From the NCBI GenBank assembly GCA_905221605.1, contig CAJNDS010002523.1:550001-614000 (forward strand): a DNA stretch of 64,000 nt. Direction: 5' to 3'. The stretch comes from Symbiodinium natans (Eukaryota; Sar; Dinophyceae; Suessiales; Symbiodiniaceae). Positions within the stretch are counted from its first letter, which is position 1, and every line of letters begins with the position of its first letter. Below, piece by piece: positions 36,201-49,800 of this stretch. Under the pieces are notes generated by a model. It was given only the letters and a program-made list of their open reading frames with translations, did not search any database and was not told the DNA's origin. The position numbers and the translations under genes were made by a program.

Positions 36201-36571
36201 TTACACATGCTGGCCTCAACTGTCTCACTACAGTAACCGTCTCACTCACAAAATGTAAGCCAGCAATCCGACATTCATTTTGCGTTGATGTTTAGCTGCT
36301 CCTCACTGATGAAGGTCCATCAATCCAGTGCGTGAGGTGCCGCGCTGAGCTGGACTGTAGCTCTTTGCCATCGTGGAGCATGAGTTGTCTTCATGGGTGG
36401 AGCAGTGCGCGCTGCAATCTGCAACAGCCGAACGCCACCTTGCCACAGTTGGATGTATGCCAAGGCGCAAGCTGCAACGAGCAAACAACTTGTGGCGGGA
36501 CGTTGGGCTGGAGGAGGCAAGCTTTATTTCCGGTTAAGCATTCCTGCTTCACGACCAGCCTGTGTCGGCAG

Positions 36572-36634
36572 GACGAGAGCAAGGATGATGTCTACAAGAC
36601 GGTCGACATAAAGGTGCACAATCCGCATCCCTAG
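36572..36634 (+). CDS. Probable terminal exon of an unidentified gene
   Basis: After GTCGGCAG the frame reads DESKDDVYKTVDIKVHNPHP and stops at TAG (36632-36634). GC-rich third positions and the acidic/basic mix suggest real coding sequence. No upstream exon could be tied to it; a long frame on its 5' side lacks coding character. Confidence 0.35.
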   Translation, partial: DESKDDVYKTVDIKVHNPHP

Positions 36635-38294
36635 AACATGTCTTCGGTGCTGCCATTCTTTACTGTATTTCCTGACATATTGCGACTTCGGCCTTGCAAC
36701 ATGGAACCTTCTGCTATCTTCTCCTCCACAATGCTTTTCACAAATCTGAGCAGGAATGGCACTTCAAATTTCAGATTCTGGCAATCCTTGGACGCCAGGA
36801 GGTAAAGAAAGTAATACACTACACAGTCCAACGAATTCAGTGATTTGACTTCTGCCCCTAAAGGAGGCCCACTTTAGGCCACAGAGGGTTCGCGTTGGCG
36901 GGGGAGAAGGGTTTTGAGGAACGAATCGGACGAGGCAAGCAACCTTCGCTTTTTGCCCATTGAGCCGTTTTTGCATGATTGCGTGGCTTAGGAAGTACAG
37001 CTGTGCCCCCCATTGTGACAGCTTGAGAAGGCCCCATACAAGCCCTCAAAACTCGCAACCTTAGATGCCTTGCATTCAACCAGTGCCTCAGAATCAGGAA
37101 AAGCGGCATGAAACGGTGTGGGTTTGCCGTTCCAAGCTCATGATTTTGGGCTTCACGCACCAATCTGTCAGCGCAGTTTCGAAGCTGAAGTCTTGTTGAC
37201 TGGAGAACGCTGGAAAGGCTGCAGGAACTATCCAGAAGACGGTGCTTCAGTTCATTAAAGAAGGTGCCGGTGACGCGATGTGGTGGGAGGACAGCTGGAG
37301 CCTTTGGATTACTCGCACACGTAGTCTCCACCAGGAGATCCTGTTAGGCACTTAAGGTTGGCCTCCCGGTTGAAGTCGGGAATCACGGCTTCCCATGTCC
37401 GGTTGAGTGTTGAGCAACGCAGCCACACTGAGCAAGAGCGGCATCGCTGCCAAAAGTGCTGAAGCCTAAGCAGCATCGCGTGCAGGAAGCTTTCGAAGAT
37501 GAAGTGAGCCGGAAGTGGCGTTTGGCCTAATCTTAGCTTGCGGTGTGCTCCGTTCGTGCAGCCTGACTTTGACGTCTTGCATCAATACGGACGAGTTCCG
37601 CTGAACAAGAACCGTCTTACTACTGATCATGCTGCTAGACATGGCTGGCTAACGGCTGAAGTAAAGCTCAATTTCAGGACAGCACGGCGACTTTACAAGT
37701 GAATGCAATTTTCGTTGGCTTGAAAAGCCAGCTTCAGTTTCGTGCTGCCCTTGCAAACTGAGTCGTGCACATGTGATTCTATGATCCATGAGCAAGTGCA
37801 GAAGCCGCCACTGCAGTTCATTCCCCGTCATCTTCGGGCACCTGGCACTTGTTGTGTAGAACTGCACATTTTCCATACCTGGCTCCATGTCTGCATACCG
37901 TCAACGCATTCTGGTGCAACATGCGATGCGTGAGTTGACAAAAAAGGTCGATCCAGGCGCCTCAGTGACTAGACAGGTTTGTGCCGAGAGGAAGCTTTCA
38001 ATGACGTTTTGCGTTGTGCGTTGAGTGGTGTGCATGATCAGCATGCTTGTGCAATGATGACCAGCCAATCGGCGTGCTCCAGTCGCAATAAGAAGGAGGC
38101 TCAACGTGATCAAGCCCAGACGCCATCTCACTGCAATGGCCGTTATCATGCGTCCACGCCTTGGTGGATGCCAGATGATGCCAGATCTAAGACCCATGAA
38201 GGCCCAAGAGCTTCCCCATCTTCCCAGTGGCCATGGGCCTTTTGTTAGAAGCCACGATCAGAACTTGCTAGAGTGTGCTGACGCGTGCTTGCAG
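36635..38294. other. Region with no assignable gene
   Basis: Nothing recognisable on either strand. It lies immediately upstream of the reductase-sulfurylase fusion gene and may include that gene's promoter, trans-splice acceptor and first exons. Confidence 0.35.
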
Positions 38295-41200
38295 TGACTG
38301 GCAGCCCCCGTTTGGGCCGAGGTCGCATGGGCTCCTCCGCCATGACCCCGAAGCTGGTGCCGGCACTCAGCACTCGGCCATACTCAGCTATTGCTTTCCT
38401 TCTTGGGCTTCAAAAGGGAACTGTGGAGAGATGGAGTATGATGGAGTGATTCGAGCTTTTGAGCACCAAGTGTCACATGAAGTGCGTCATATATCGTCAC
38501 ATTGTATGACGTGCTTTTGCTGTCCTTCCGGCTCGTCACCCTTCTGCTTGTGCGGTGGTACTGGTAACAAGGATGGCAAGATGTCGAGGATCTGCCAAAA
38601 GTGACATCACTTCTCTGGCACTGAGTGTTGCATGTGCCGCAAGATCCCAAGGGCTTGACTCTCCGGGCGAGCTTGCCTCGGCATTTCTCCTCGCTGCAGA
38701 GCAAGGTGGGAAGGGAGTCCCTAGAGGAGCATCAAACAATCCCTAAACTCAATAGACACTAGGCCTGCAGGCTTCGGAATTGGAATATGATGAAACGTAT
38801 GAGAGACAGGGACAAAAGTGTCAACTCATGATTCACCACTCTTAATATAACCGACATTGACATCGTGATCCGGTACGCTTGCTCGAAGCCGGCTTCGCGG
38901 TTGCAAGCGCAGAAACACAGAAGCAGAGGTGGACGACTTCTGCAAGCACGTGGAGCTGCACCTCCCTAAGGACGGAAAGAAGGCCCGGGCCCTAGTCTTG
39001 CACCATTCATACTCCTCAGCACAATAGTTGCACGGCTGTCGTTGAAGATCTTTACGCCTGGAACTGCCTTTTGTTTCGATGCGAGATTGTCTCTGATCCT
39101 ACTTCAGGTGGTATTCGCGACAGCATGGCTCGCCACTGACAATGTGTTCGTTGTCTGCAGCTTACTTTGCAACGTCTCGGCCGCTGCAGACTCCAGTATA
39201 CTCCAGTACTTGTCGCCACGCATACAGTACACTGCGGCGCTATCATGCTCCGTTGCCCCTTCTCTGTCTCAGTACTTCTCGTGGATGCCTTAATAATACT
39301 GAGATGTCTGAGGCCCTCATGCGGAAGCACTTCCCAGAGGTTTTGAAAGGCAAGGTTCCCAGCTACCGGTGCGGCATTCTCAAACTACAGGCACCTTATT
39401 GTGCGAGACTGTCTTTGCCAGCAAAAAAAGATAGCTTCTCAGGCCAGCAGCCCTGTTGCCATCACTGTTGCCCTCACTGCCTTCACAAGTGATCTGAATG
39501 TCTTTCATATCACAACGTGAGCCCACGTAAGTCTAAGTCTTCTCCGAAGTCGAGGCATGAACCTTGTGGCCATTGACACTCTGCACCTCTTCCCGACCGC
39601 CCTGGAGTGTGCCAAGTTAGTCGAGGTCTGGGATTCAGGGCACTGTTCCTGGAAGACACGTAGCCTTGCCCTGCGGCCCACTGCCCACTGCCAGGAAAAG
39701 TACGCCAAGCAGGCGGCGACGTGTGGTGCAGCGTCTGTATCTAGTACAGCCCGCTAGGGCTGCATCAATATAGGGACATATAGGCTAGAGTCTTGCTCGC
39801 ATCAGGCAGCACGTTATCTAGGGGCCAGTGCGGGCGTGAAACGCATGTGCACAATACGGGACCCTGCCGCAGGGACTGCTAGTTTCGGTTGGGTGCAATT
39901 GGTCATCCATTCTGCAGCTAAAATCTACGTAAGTCTGTTGACTTGTTCCGTTCATTCGCCATGATGCTTACGTGCATGAAGGCCCTTTGGAAGTTACCAA
40001 AGGGAATCACGACGTGCCTTGGACTGAACTCGAGAGCACCATTCTTTGGGCACTTGGACCGTGGAAGGTTTCTCGTTCAAATTGCTGGGTGCTCATGTCT
40101 TTTCAATCGTGTTCCCATCTATGTCCGTCCATGCAACATCTGTTGATTTGTCAGCTCTTCGTCCCCAGCTGCTTAAATCAACAAACATCATGTTGTGAGA
40201 GATAGATGGATGCTTGCGTCGTTGACAGTGTACTTGTTTACTGCAAATTGAGCTTTTGAGATGGGTTTACAGGCTGCATGCTGGCGTACATGGTGTTGAC
40301 CTTCCTGAACGGAACGCCTCGACTCTGGTGCCTTACGATGGGCCAAAATTATGCAGAAGCCCTGCTGCCCCGGGAATGACTGGTCTTGCCTCCCCCTTCC
40401 TCCCATAATGGCGACAACTTCGTTCACGGACCTTGGAAGGGTCTGCCTGTCAATCTCTCAATATCTGCTGGGGGGATGTGCCAATATGTGTCGGCCCAGG
40501 AAGGACGAGTTCATCGCCAAGTACGGTGACTGCGAGGTTTGGTACTCGCTGCAGCACTGCACGACCAGATTTCCTCCTTTCTCCAAGCTGCCTGCCAATT
40601 GTCGGGCTGTCATACCAATCATGAGCATCAGTATCACTATCCCACATGGTATTTTTCACATTCCTACTAGTATCTGAGCATGAGAGCTGGATCCTGTTAG
40701 CGGGGTTTTCAGGAGCTGGACTCTGCAGACTTCGACTTTGTGAGCAAGGTCAAGCGGGTCAAAACACATGATTGACACAGATTTGCAACTGCGGGGATTT
40801 GCCGGGGCCCAAGCGAGTCTCATGGCCAATGCAGGTTGAGCCTTTCCAGCGAGCTTTGGAGGAGTGCGAGAAGGAGGGTGCAAGATGCACGGCCAGACTT
40901 TACTAGCCAGAGGGAATTTCGCTGAGTTGGAAAGTTTTTCATCTTGAACAAAAATCTGGAGGTTTTTTGCGAGAAAAACTCTTAAGTCTGCTTGAGATAA
41001 TATGCTTCGGCTGTCTGGCACCGAGTGCACACGTGGATGCAGGACATCCTGATCACCGGCCGTCGGATGGACCAGGCCGCGCAGCGCATCAAGCTGGATG
41101 CCAGATGCCTACAGCACGGTGCACACGCCGTTTCTCATATTTGTTGCTTCCCCTGCGGTGCTGCGGGGTTCACTGTGGGACTTCCACTCAGATTTCGACC

Positions 41201-44200
41201 GCCGAGGTTTGGGAGGATCAGAAGCGCACTTTGAACCCCATGGCGAACTTCAGCTGGCAGGAGAGCGTGGGTCGTGACTTCGACCGGCCTTTCCGGTCGC
41301 TGTGTTGTTTGTTTTGCTGCTGTGTCTTGCTGGTAAGGCCCGTGAGTTGCTAGTTGACGTAGAAGCGACCGCACTGAAGGATATCATCGACTACGTGGAT
41401 AAGGAGGGTGTGCCGGTGAATGGTCCAAGCCTTGATCATCTGTGGTCCCTCAGATGTCGAGCCGAGGGAGTTTTCATCAGAATGCATGCGAGAATCATTG
41501 GTTGGAACCTGACACGCCGTCCATTTCGTCCATGAATCCATCACCATCCCTGTTCCAGCTGGCCACAACTGGGCCTTCCGCTGCGACGCACCGATCGAGG
41601 CGAGTGCTTACAGATTCGCGTGATGATACCTTCATTCATATGCCTGTAAGTTGCAAGAATAGAACCGACAAAAACGGCCTTCCTGGCAGCAGAAGTTCAC
41701 CCGCTCGGGCGCTTTCGCCAAGATTGGCTCAGGCGACCAGCCGCCATTTGCCGGACCTTCCGTGGACCAAGGTGTGGCCCACGTGCAAAAGGGCGAGACT
41801 TCCTAGAAGTCCTTTATAGTCACTATTGTCTTTTGCTAACGGCCAGACTCGAGAGCTTGTAGGCCCCGAGCTGCCATAAGCCAGGTGGACTTGGGAAAGC
41901 CCTTCTGGCGCTGCACGGAGGCAGCTCACTGGCTCACTGCGCCTCTGAGTTCTCTCAGGAAATCTGATTTCTCTCAGATGTGCAGCGTCCTTGGTCGTGG
42001 CACTGTACAGGCAGAGATCAAGGGCAGCCCTCCCGCAGCAAGGGTCCCAGACTGCATCCATTTGGAGGGCTGAAGCATGCGGCCTAGCATGTTTTGTGTT
42101 TTGCATGCCCGTCTGTGATCTAGAGCAAGTCGATACGGTACTGAGAAGAGACTCTGTGAAACCTGTTCGTTTGCTGCAAACCTGCAACTCCTACTTCACG
42201 ACCATCCTACTGAACACGAGCACAGGAAAAGGTTGGAGTCTTCGAATGTTCTCAGACGTGCGCTGAGGCGATCACTTACGTGTTCAAGTCGTTTGGTGCT
42301 GGCCCCAGCTCCGACCATGCTACAAGCTGTTGCTCAGCAAGCGTGTGCTGATTCAGGAGCGAGGTCTGTTGGCCTCTCGCATGATGGTAGTTCCGTAGTA
42401 GTTCCCATATTTTTCCGTGTTTTGAAATCGGAGACCTCTCTACTCTGATAACAACGGAGCATGCCAAGTCTGAAATGAATGTTACGACCTTGGGGCAGAG
42501 ACGAAATTCTCGGCATATTGCTGTCTGGGCACGGCTACCTGGGGCCTGAAGATGTTTGAAGGTCTTTTGTCACCACTAGTTCGCTGAGCATGCAGCAGTC
42601 GAGGCGACATGCACACGACCGTGCCGGCACTCTTGGCCACGTTTATTCTGGAGAGTGTTGATGTCTTGAATGATCCCCTGACATGCAAGAAGCAGGCTAG
42701 TTGCGGCCTCGCTCTCTGAATGCCCGTAGTTCCCATACTGAGCGCTTCCGACCTGGAGGCAATGCTCTCCTAATTCGATCTACTCGTATCTGTAGTTGTT
42801 TTGTTGCTCGTCCTTGCAAGTCTGCTTCTCCCTACTCCCGTACCTCCGCACCTTGTTTTGCCAGGTTGAGCCCCATGAGTCCGAGCGCGCCGGCCGATTC
42901 GTGCGCCAGGCGAAGACGGAGTGCGGCAGGAGCCTCAGACCGACAATTCATGACAATGTCTATGAAGCCCATGAGCTGAACATCGCAAAAGCTGAACATC
43001 GCATACGTGCTGATGACACAAGACTCAACCCTGCAGGTATCCATACTCGCACCACGTTTGCCGGCGCCCCACATGGTGGATCTTTGGTGGACCTCATGGT
43101 CAAGGCAGGAGGGCCAGAGTGAAGTTGAAGTCGCTGCCGCTCATGGAAAAGTCATGTTCTCACACCACCTTGTAGGACCCGGCCGATATCAAGAGCCTCA
43201 CAGCCAGCGCAGTGAAAACCATCGAGATCAATGAGCGCCAGGCCGATATCCAGGGATACGGGAGGACCGGTCAATCAGTCGAAAGCTCCAGATTTGCAGC
43301 ATGTGTGACTCACTGGGACAGAATTCAGGCCTGCGACGTTTTCTGCCTGCTCAGCGGCGCCTTCAGCCCCCTCACGGGCTTTATGGCGGGGAATGGGAAG
43401 TGGGCGGGAACTGGGATGATCCTCGTCTCCTACGCGATCCGAGACCCCACTGTCTACTGTTTTCCAAGCTATTCCATGCTTTGCCGCCATTTCAGTCTTC
43501 CTGTAGTGAACCAGCGCGTCAGCAAACCACAAGCTGTGAAACCCTGGTCCCTTAAAGCCTAAGCGAACGCAGGGGTACGGGTTCACTTGGGGGTAGAGGG
43601 TATATAGTCAGCATCAAAGTGAGCTGTCGGGCAAGTTCCAGATGGGCTTTTGCCAAGCGGGGTGTCGTTTATTATAGAAGCAAGCACTTTTATGACCGAG
43701 ATCGTGGCCTAAGTTGGGTGTCGTTAATCAACGGGGCTTTGCAAATCAAGTCTACTACTGGTGGGGGACATAGTCGTGCCAACGTTGAAGATCCACTCCA
43801 CTTGCAGGAGGAGACCGCCTACAACTCAGTCGTGAAGGCTGGACACCTTCCTTCACGAGACCTATCAAATGAAGCAACCAAGCTGCTTTACAAGAAAGAC
43901 TTTTGATGAGGACATGCGCTTGCCCGAGAAGCAGCTCTTCGGTCTGCCCGTGACCTTCGACCTGCCGGAGGCGCTTCAGAGAGCCAAAGGCTATGTAAAC
44001 CTCAAGTTGCAAGTCCAAGGAAAACAAACAGCCTGTCAAAGGCCAAACTGTGATAGGGGAGGGAGGGAGGGAGAGGGAGGGGGAGGGAGGGGGTGGGAGG
44101 GGAGGCCTGTGTCCCTATGTAGTGCTGCGCGTCTGGGGGTCGTCTGAGTGCCCGTGGCATCCTAATCGGCGGGACTTGTCAGAGTAGAGTGAGTGAAGTG

Positions 44201-46810
44201 AGTGGAGTGAGTGAGTGAGTGAGTGTCCCTATGGGTGCGAGTGCGGGTGCGTGGTTGCGTCAACTCACCGTGCAGAATTGCTTGGTCTTTTCACAGGTCG
44301 ATGGCATCAACAAGGGTGACAAGTTGCCACACTCTAAGTGTCAACTCTTTCAACTCCTGTGTAGGTTGGCTCATGATGTATGGAGTTTGTGTCCAGCTTG
44401 CAAGGCTCTTGAAGTGGAAGGGACAGAACGTTGGTGTGCTTGAGGCAGAGGGTACTGTTCCAAGGATGACTCGTTTGAGTGACCCTCGTTTTGCTCTTTC
44501 CACTTTGTTGCACACCCGCGGTCAGCTGCGAGGCGTCTTCCATCTGGAAGCCGAACAAGGCTTGCAGCCAAAGCAGTTTTATGGGTTTCCCATGCACTGA
44601 TTCATGCAGGTGGTGGAAGCCAAAGAATGCTACGGCACCAGCAGCAGGGCATTCAGCAGCTTCAATGAGCGTCACCTCAACTGACGAGTAGCTATTGTTG
44701 CTGGCGCCGGCTCGCTGCAGTCAGGAGTCGCTCACGCTTGATTTTCAGAACCTCGTGTCGGAGTAGTGTGAGTGCTGCGCCAAATTTCAGGCCTGGAGCA
44801 CCCCACCGTGGCCTCTTTGGTGACGGAGATCGGCCAGACTCTGAAATCAGCTTCTGGCTCGCTGAGGGCTCGATGAGCTTGTTCATAAGAGCATACTGTA
44901 CGAGAATCAGTAGAAGAAAAATTAGCATAGAATAGCATAGTAGAAGAAAAATTAGCATAGAATAGCATAGAGTAGCTTCACTTAGCATACTTCGCTGAGT
45001 GCCCTGCTGTGGCCCGCAGCTAAGGAAAGTACTACATTGGTGGCAGGACTGCATCATGCTGCAAGCAATGCGCGCAGAGAAAGCAAGATGATGGATGCCA
45101 AGCACCTCGCCTAGGGAAGGGCTTATTGAGGCTTACTGTTGATCTGAGCATATCCGAGTTTGGCGAGGATCCACGGATTCGAGCTGCCCAAGTTTGGCTA
45201 CACCACGCAGACTCCGGCCGAGGTGGTTGGTTATGTTCGTGAAGACATATTTTGCAACAGCATAAAGAGAACAGGGATCATTTGAACTGCCGAATTGGTT
45301 TGTGCGGTTCTTCTTACAAAGCATTTCCCTTTTGTGTATCTCACACATCCGTCATATTTGTCACAGGTTCGGGCCACGCTGCCAGAAAACAAGCAGGTCG
45401 CAAGCAGCCAAGACGTGTATCCAGGGCACCAAACGCTCCAATGATCCAACAGACCCTTCTTCAGCTCAGGTTGCATTCCAAAACCGCAATCCCATCCACC
45501 GAGCCCACTTCGAGCTGCTGGTGTGTGCCTGGCTCTCGAGACACCCTGAAGAGATGCCAATTGTAAAGTGTAGAGATGTAGTCGACTTGCAGGCCCAGAA
45601 GGATGTCAAGGATTCGGTTCTGTCCGGGCCTCAACAAAGCCGCGCACATGAGTCGGTGTTTGCCGCTCCAAAATATCACCAGGCCGTAATTGTACACATA
45701 CTGTAGACGCCGGCCGCCTTGTCCTGTCCGGGGTTTGCGACCTGGATGCGATGCGACGCAGTTTCCCTACTGTAACATACTGTAACGAAGCTACAGAAGG
45801 CGTCGTGGAATTCGAAAGATTGGGTGAAAGTTTTGGCTGCATGAAAATGTAGGCAACTGGCCGTAGGGGTCAGGTGCAGAATCGTAGGCCCACGAAAGGC
45901 AAGGTTGACAAAGGCAAAGTACCCAAGTGGGGCCTAAGGCCGTCCTTAGGATTCTCCAAACCGTGGCTTGCTCCAGTGCATAGGAACATGCCTCGCAGAT
46001 GCACCTCATACGGTCGCAATGTCACAAAAATGATCGTCCCTGTGACCTCGAGGCTCGTCCACCCTACCTGTGGCCCAACCCAGCCTGGTGACATCGACGG
46101 TTTGGTGCGAATCCAGACCTACGAGGCTGTCCATTTGCGACGTTGGCACTGGCAAGCGACATCTTGTCGGAAGCATCTTGTCAGCTCAAAGGCTCTCAAA
46201 TTATCGGTGACCTGTTTTGTTGCTTAACTTCATGACGTTTGGATGCACTCCGTCCGTAACCTTGATAACACAGCCGGCACCCTGTAGCCAACGTCATGTG
46301 AGTCCGTATCTGCAGGGCGGGACCTTGACGGGAGAGCATGACGGTACTGACAGAGAGTCATTGCAGGCGCTGAAGACAGAGACCGAGAAGGAGTACCCGA
46401 TGTTCAGATGGGCTTACTTGCGCTTTGCCTGCACCTGTGACCGGTGTCCTGAAAGAGCATGAAAGTGCCTTCTTGCCCCAGGCCTTACAGCATGAAGATG
46501 GCCATGATCCCAGTGTGAAGCTCTTGACGGCTCGTTGTGCCATTTGTGCCGCAGTGCATGCTCTTGAAGCCCTCGTCCGCCACATCCGATGATGGCCAGA
46601 ATGACGCCCACGGGAGGAAGAGAGACAGGAGAGCGAGCTCGTTGACACGTCATCCGAGGCAGGTCCTCGCGAGGCCATCCAGCACATGATCATCCGCAAG
46701 CATTGGCCTCGGTGCCAATAAGCTTCGTTGTTGAACCACAACAAACAGAGAGGCAGCTGCGCAAGAAGAGACCCAGTTGTTGACCTAGCCTCAATGAGCA
46801 ACCCTTTATG

Positions 46811-46852
<42 letters not shown>

Positions 46853-49800
46853 CGAGATAGAGAGAGTGAGAGAGCAGAGGGGACAGAGAGTGCGAGAGAG
46901 GGACGGTGGGGTAGTCAAGACTTAAGGACACCGGGCGCGCTGCTGTGCACGGGGTGGGGCGGGGGGGACCGCAGCCACCCACTGGAGCCAAACATGCCCA
47001 CTACCACCACCATCGCTGGCTCGCTGAGAAGAAGAAGAAGCAGCAGAAGAAGAAGAAGAAGCAGAAGAAGAAGAAGAAGAAGCAGAAGAAGAAGAAGAAG
47101 CAGAAGAAGAAGAAGCAGAAGAAGAATAATATGAAGAAGAACGGCCGTCTGTCTCACACTGAAACGACTACGAACAAAGGCGCATGCGAAGGGGGTTGGC
47201 TTCGGCCCCTGCGAGATAAGAGACACAGCTATAGTTGCCGCCTTGATCTGCGGACACAATGTGTCAGGAACTACGGAGCCACCCACTTCATCATCGGACG
47301 CGACATGGCCGGCAGGGGGCTCAATGGGCTTAATCGACAGCTTCGTGCGGCGACAGGCATTGAACGGTAATTAGTGTAACGCTACATGACCCGCCACGGC
47401 CTTTGGCAGCTCTAATCTCGACACCTGCATCGAACCCGTAGCCCATGCGATGTCCATGCAAAGTCCCTTCCAGCACCAAGGGTTCACAGGCATCAATAGG
47501 GCTTCCACAAGGGACCCATGGGCGTCCGAGATCGCTCTCACAGGAGCTACATGTCCATAGGAGGTCCACATGTCCACACAAAGTCCAAAGGGTGAGGGGG
47601 CGGGGGGTGTCCATCAGAGGTTCATGAGGGACAGGGGTCACCAACACGTCTGCTGTCGCTTGAGATCAGGGGTGCGGTTCCGGACCCAAACTAGAAAGTT
47701 TCCTGAAACCAAACACCCGTGCACCGGGTCGTCTTCAAAGGCCATGAGCAAAGGAGCTTGCAGCGGGAATCCCAGCACCGGGAGGTCATGGGGTCTGTCG
47801 GATCCATGGGGGGTCCATGTTGGGCCCTCTGGTCCTGGCAAAGGGTACCTCGGCCCAACCCCTTAACTTATTGGGTGTCTCTGCAGCTATGCCACAACCC
47901 CCCAGGTACCAAGAGCACCATCGATGGAGAGGACTTCTACGGAGCGTACGATGCCCAGGACAGCCGGCGAAGTTATCATCAAGCGCTAGCATGTCCTCAT
48001 ACGGTCTCGCAGGAAACGGGCAAGAAGTACTCTGCTGAGCTCGGAGTGACCGTGACGCACTACGAGAACATGGCTGCCCTCGCGTATTGTTCGCACAGCG
48101 AGAGCATGCATTCATCGGTTGCGACATGCCGTGAATACGGGGCCATTTGTCTTTATTCATTCAGCCATGTTTGAGGAACAAAGCTCTGCGCCATGTGGCA
48201 AGCAACCCACTGAACTGACCCGGCAACGACAACTTGAAGTCAGGGCTTTGGTATATGGATGGGCCCCTGTTTGCCGGCCAGGTCTATGTCGGCCCAGAGG
48301 AAGGCTACGTGCAGGATGTTGCCCACCATGCATGTGTGCCCATGTCCTTCAATGCCTGCATTCATGCGACGAGTTTGTGCTAGGAACATAAGGTAAGGCA
48401 GGCAAGATGGAACACCCAGTGAGCCTTTCGAAGCTTGGACACCAGACACTGTCATATTTCACGACCCCTGCTGGCATCTGTTTCCTGCGGGAAGCTCAAG
48501 CAGTGAACATGCGCTGTACATTCTCATATAACTTTCCGCAGGTGTGAACTGAAGCACAACATGTCGTTCTTGCCAAGTTGGGGTAGGCATTGATTCTTGC
48601 CTCTCGTGAGATGCCTTTCTTCATCAGTTCGAAGCAGAGGAAGCTCAGGGTTTAGCAATACAACATGCAAGGGGTACTGTAGATGACACGGCCTCCAGAA
48701 AATCCATGCCGTTGTTCGCAGAGCTGCAGCCGATACCAGCTTAGCACTGCGACCGTGAGCGCGGATGCCTGCAGTTTGGGAGGCCGGTTGAGCGGGAATG
48801 TCTAGGAGTCTAGGAATGTATCGGAAAACAGTGTGGGACCTAGGGCGGGGGCAGGTCGTTGGTGGCACAGACAAGGGTGGCATCCTCGTCAGACAAGGCA
48901 TGCTACTCCAGCCTCGAATCTTTGGTTCTGTGACACCATTGACAGACTCCATGATGTTTGGAGTTGCAGTTGCAATTTTTGCCGTTCTGAAGGCCATGAG
49001 CTCAACTCTGCGGAGCAGGGTCGCCTTTCCACAGGCCTGGGACCATCTGGGAGTCGCTTCAATGATCTTCCGGTGATGCTGTGGACGTTGATCACGCTGT
49101 GAGGAGAGCACCATTTCGATTTCGATGCTGTGCCATTTGTCATTTATCATTGATGGGTTCGCACACATGACAAACTGCAGCTGGGGTCTTGCATAGCGTG
49201 CTGGCATCTGCAGCCATGTCTGTCTGTCAGCTTAGTCTGTGCGCACCACATCTCACGACACGACCTCATTTGCTTCGAGTTGTGCCCTTTAATTTACTTG
49301 TCGAGGGGCACTCATCATCGAGAAAGAAGTGCATGGGGAGCGCATGAGATACTCCCGGATGTTACTTGGCGAAATTAGAGCACATGCCCCGACACCTGCG
49401 TCTTCAAAACAGCGCAGATGTGCACCACGGAAGGACCAATTCCCTACATGTCTCGCATTTTAAAGACACGCATGATCACTCACGCAGGACATAGTGTCAT
49501 AGTTGTTCAGCTTGGGGAATCGGGGCAGATTGATGCTTCTGGAAGCCCTAGTAGTTGTGGCCAGCCTAGCTGTGGCCGGGGCCTACCGCTTTCTTTGGTG
49601 CCACACAGAGATGGTTTGAAGCTCGACCGTTGGCAGCAGTCTCACCATTCAATGTCGCTGATCCCATGCACAGGTTCTTGTTAGTCCCTAGACTATTTAC
49701 TGTAGGGCTAAAACAAAGGGTCGGATCCTCCGCACGACGATTGTTAGAACCACTTCCTTTAGATCCGCAGAGTGGCCTCGCTCAGCAGGTGCTCGCGTGA

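Larger units (their letters stand above)
34088..36571. other. Region with no assignable gene
   Basis: No phase-consistent exon set was found. A frame near 34,945-35,000 (MARADIEYYKKLLPFQPG) looks coding but lacks partners. The 9-bp LAC-encoding tandem repeat at 35435 and an imperfect ACAGATGCGC repeat at about 36125-36200 create spurious open frames. Confidence 0.35.

Noticed and set aside
43007-43234. Alternative frame through the junction reading MLMTQDSTLQVSILAPRLPAPHMV
   Set aside because: The PHGG sulfurylase motif and the reductase ECG motif are in another frame, which is the coding one.
46806-47370. Poly-Leu, poly-Ser/Leu and poly-Glu/Arg/Lys ORFs on both strands
   Set aside because: They come from GA and AAG/CAG microsatellites within a sulfurylase intron.
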